Below, one piece after another: positions 62,996 through 64,000 of a stretch of 64,000 bases of DNA. Under the pieces are notes generated by a model, which saw only the letters and a list, made by a program, of their open reading frames with translations, was not told the origin of the DNA and searched no databases. This stretch comes from an uncultured Pseudomonadota bacterium (GTDB taxonomy: Bacteria; Pseudomonadota; Gammaproteobacteria; Burkholderiales; SG8-39), in assembly GCA_903834835.1 (NCBI GenBank), contig CAILKO010000025.1, forward strand, positions 1 to 64,000. Direction: 5' to 3'. The position numbers and the translations under genes are program-made. Every line of letters begins with the position of its first letter. Position 1 is the first letter of the stretch.

Positions 62996-64000
62996 TTGAC
63001 TCAGGACCCTATCGTCATTGTTTCTGTCGCGCGCACCCCGATGGGTGCGTTTCAGGGCGAATTGAAGGACATCCCGGCCGCACAACTTGGCGCGGCCGCG
63101 ATACGCGCGGCGCTCGAGCGCGCTGGCCTGCAGCCCGATGATGTTCAGGAAGTGCTGATGGGCTGCGTGCTGATGGCCGGCCAAGGGCAAGCGCCCGCCA
63201 GACAGGCCGCACTCGGCGCAGGACTCCCGCAGTCGGCCGGCTGCACCACGCTTAACAAGATGTGCGGTTCCGGGATGAAGGCGGCGATGCTTGCGCACGA
63301 CATCCTCGTCGCGGGAAGCCAGGACATCATGGTCGCGGGCGGAATGGAGTCGATGACGCTCGCGCCCTACCTCCTGCCGAAGGCACGCGCGGGCCTGCGC
63401 ATGGGTCACTCCGAAGTGCTCGATCACATGTTCTTCGACGGGCTTGAGGACGCCTATGACAAAGGCCGACTGATGGGCACCTTTGCGGAGGACTGCGCGC
63501 AGAAGTACCAGTTCTCGCGCGAGGCTCAGGATGCCTTCGCGATCACTTCGCTGGAACGCGCGCAGAAGGCAAATGCGGAAGGATGGTTCGCATGGGAAAC
63601 CGTTCCAATCGCCTTGAAGGCAGGCAAAGACGAGCGCTTCATGGAGCGCGACGAGCCCCCCTTCAAGGCCAGGATCGACAAGATTCCGCAGCTGCGACCT
63701 GCGTTCAGAAAGGACGGGACAGTGACCGCTGCAAACTCGTCGTCGATCTCCGATGGCGCCGCCGCGCTGGTTCTTACAAGACGCTCGGTGGCGGAGAAGC
63801 GCGGGCTTAAACCGCTCGCCACGATCATTGCGCATACCAGCCACGCTCAGGCGCCTGCATGGTTCACAACCGCACCTGTCGGTGCGATGCAGAAGCTGTT
63901 CGACCTTACAGGTTGGGGAGTCAAGGATGTGGACCTGTTCGAGGTAAACGAAGCCTTCGCGGTGGTTAGCATGGCCGCGATGAGGGAACTCTCGATTCCG
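62996..64000 (+). CDS. Acetyl-CoA acetyltransferase (thiolase), 3' end beyond the window
   Basis: 335 codons visible, open to the right edge. The start is TTG at 62996 with AAGGAG 6 bases upstream. It reads TQDPIVIVSVARTPMGAFQG, then TLNKMCGSGMKAAM with nucleophile Cys90, and ends inside VDLFEVNEAFAVVSMAAMRE. The remaining HGG and CxG motifs lie outside. It condenses two acetyl-CoA or cleaves acetoacetyl-CoA. In this neighbourhood it may finish leucine catabolism or feed PHA synthesis. The TTG start explains why ATG-based calls might miss it. Confidence 0.93.
   Translation, partial: MTQDPIVIVSVARTPMGAFQGELKDIPAAQLGAAAIRAALERAGLQPDDVQEVLMGCVLMAGQGQAPARQAALGAGLPQSAGCTTLNKMCGSGMKAAMLAHDILVAGSQDIMVAGGMESMTLAPYLLPKARAGLRMGHSEVLDHMFFDGLEDAYDKGRLMGTFAEDCAQKYQFSREAQDAFAITSLERAQKANAEGWFAWETVPIALKAGKDERFMERDEPPFKARIDKIPQLRPAFRKDGTVTAANSSSISDGAAALVLTRRSVAEKRGLKPLATIIAHTSHAQAPAWFTTAPVGAMQKLFDLTGWGVKDVDLFEVNEAFAVVSMAAMRELSIP

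Noticed and set aside
1-64000. CRISPR arrays, tRNA or rRNA genes, prophage genes
   Set aside because: Read through by eye without finding regularly spaced repeats, clover-leaf candidates, rRNA motifs or phage structural genes. A short or degenerate example could be missed without a covariance or repeat search.

Overview
This is a high-GC chromosomal window, most likely from a betaproteobacterium. The reasons are the zapB-like/zapA/6S RNA block, the hemE-priA and argS-SPOR-dsbA gene orders, a class I PHA synthase beside isovaleryl-CoA dehydrogenase and thiolase genes, and frequent GTG/TTG starts with 4-base ATGA/GTGA/TTGA overlaps. The assignment rests on gene order and protein families read by eye, not on a database search.

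Left edge (1-4.4 kb): the C-terminal end of an IS30-type transposase, a perfect 40-bp palindrome, a TAXI-type solute-binding protein with no signal peptide, an SDR oxidoreductase, and a UDP-sugar 6-dehydrogenase/4-epimerase pair arranged like Vi-antigen tviB-tviC.

Surface glycan region (4.5-43.8 kb): three long transcription units. The first (+, 4.55-21.36 kb) has LPS core-type GT9 and GT4 transferases around an MsbA-like exporter. It continues with a CDP-glucose branch (rfbF, rfbG, 3,5-epimerase, NovU-type C-methyltransferase, PLP aminotransferase, NeuD-like acyltransferase), further methyltransferases, and an O-antigen ligase/polymerase. The second (-, 34.3-21.35 kb) converges on it. It carries two SGNH proteins, an MBOAT acyltransferase, an SxtJ-like protein, a 49-aa DUF5989-type protein, a NodU/TobZ-type carbamoyltransferase, a MurJ-like flippase, a methyltransferase, an asparagine synthase, a GT4 and a WcaJ-type initiating transferase. 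Parts of this unit are clearly lower in GC. Its upstream end is cut by an intact IS407-group IS3 element with a 4-bp target duplication. The third (+, 36.4-43.8 kb) has three glycosyltransferases, an FkbM methyltransferase and the GDP-mannose to GDP-fucose pathway (manC-gmd-fcl). Together they predict a heavily decorated heteropolysaccharide or LPS containing fucose, probable GalNAcA, and a methyl-branched amino-deoxy sugar made on CDP, with possible carbamoyl and acyl decorations.

Cobalamin uptake (43.9-49.0 kb): btuB-btuC-btuD on the minus strand behind a well-conserved cobalamin riboswitch, with btuF divergent on the plus strand.

Housekeeping (49-64 kb): a ZapB-like protein, ZapA, 6S RNA, a GalE-like epimerase, an EVE-domain protein, HemE, a 364-bp AT-rich spacer with DnaA boxes, PriA, ArgS, a SPOR protein, two DsbA-type proteins flanking a CxxCW rhodanese, PHA synthase, isovaleryl-CoA dehydrogenase, and an acetyl-CoA acetyltransferase cut by the right edge. 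No CRISPR array, tRNA or rRNA gene was seen.
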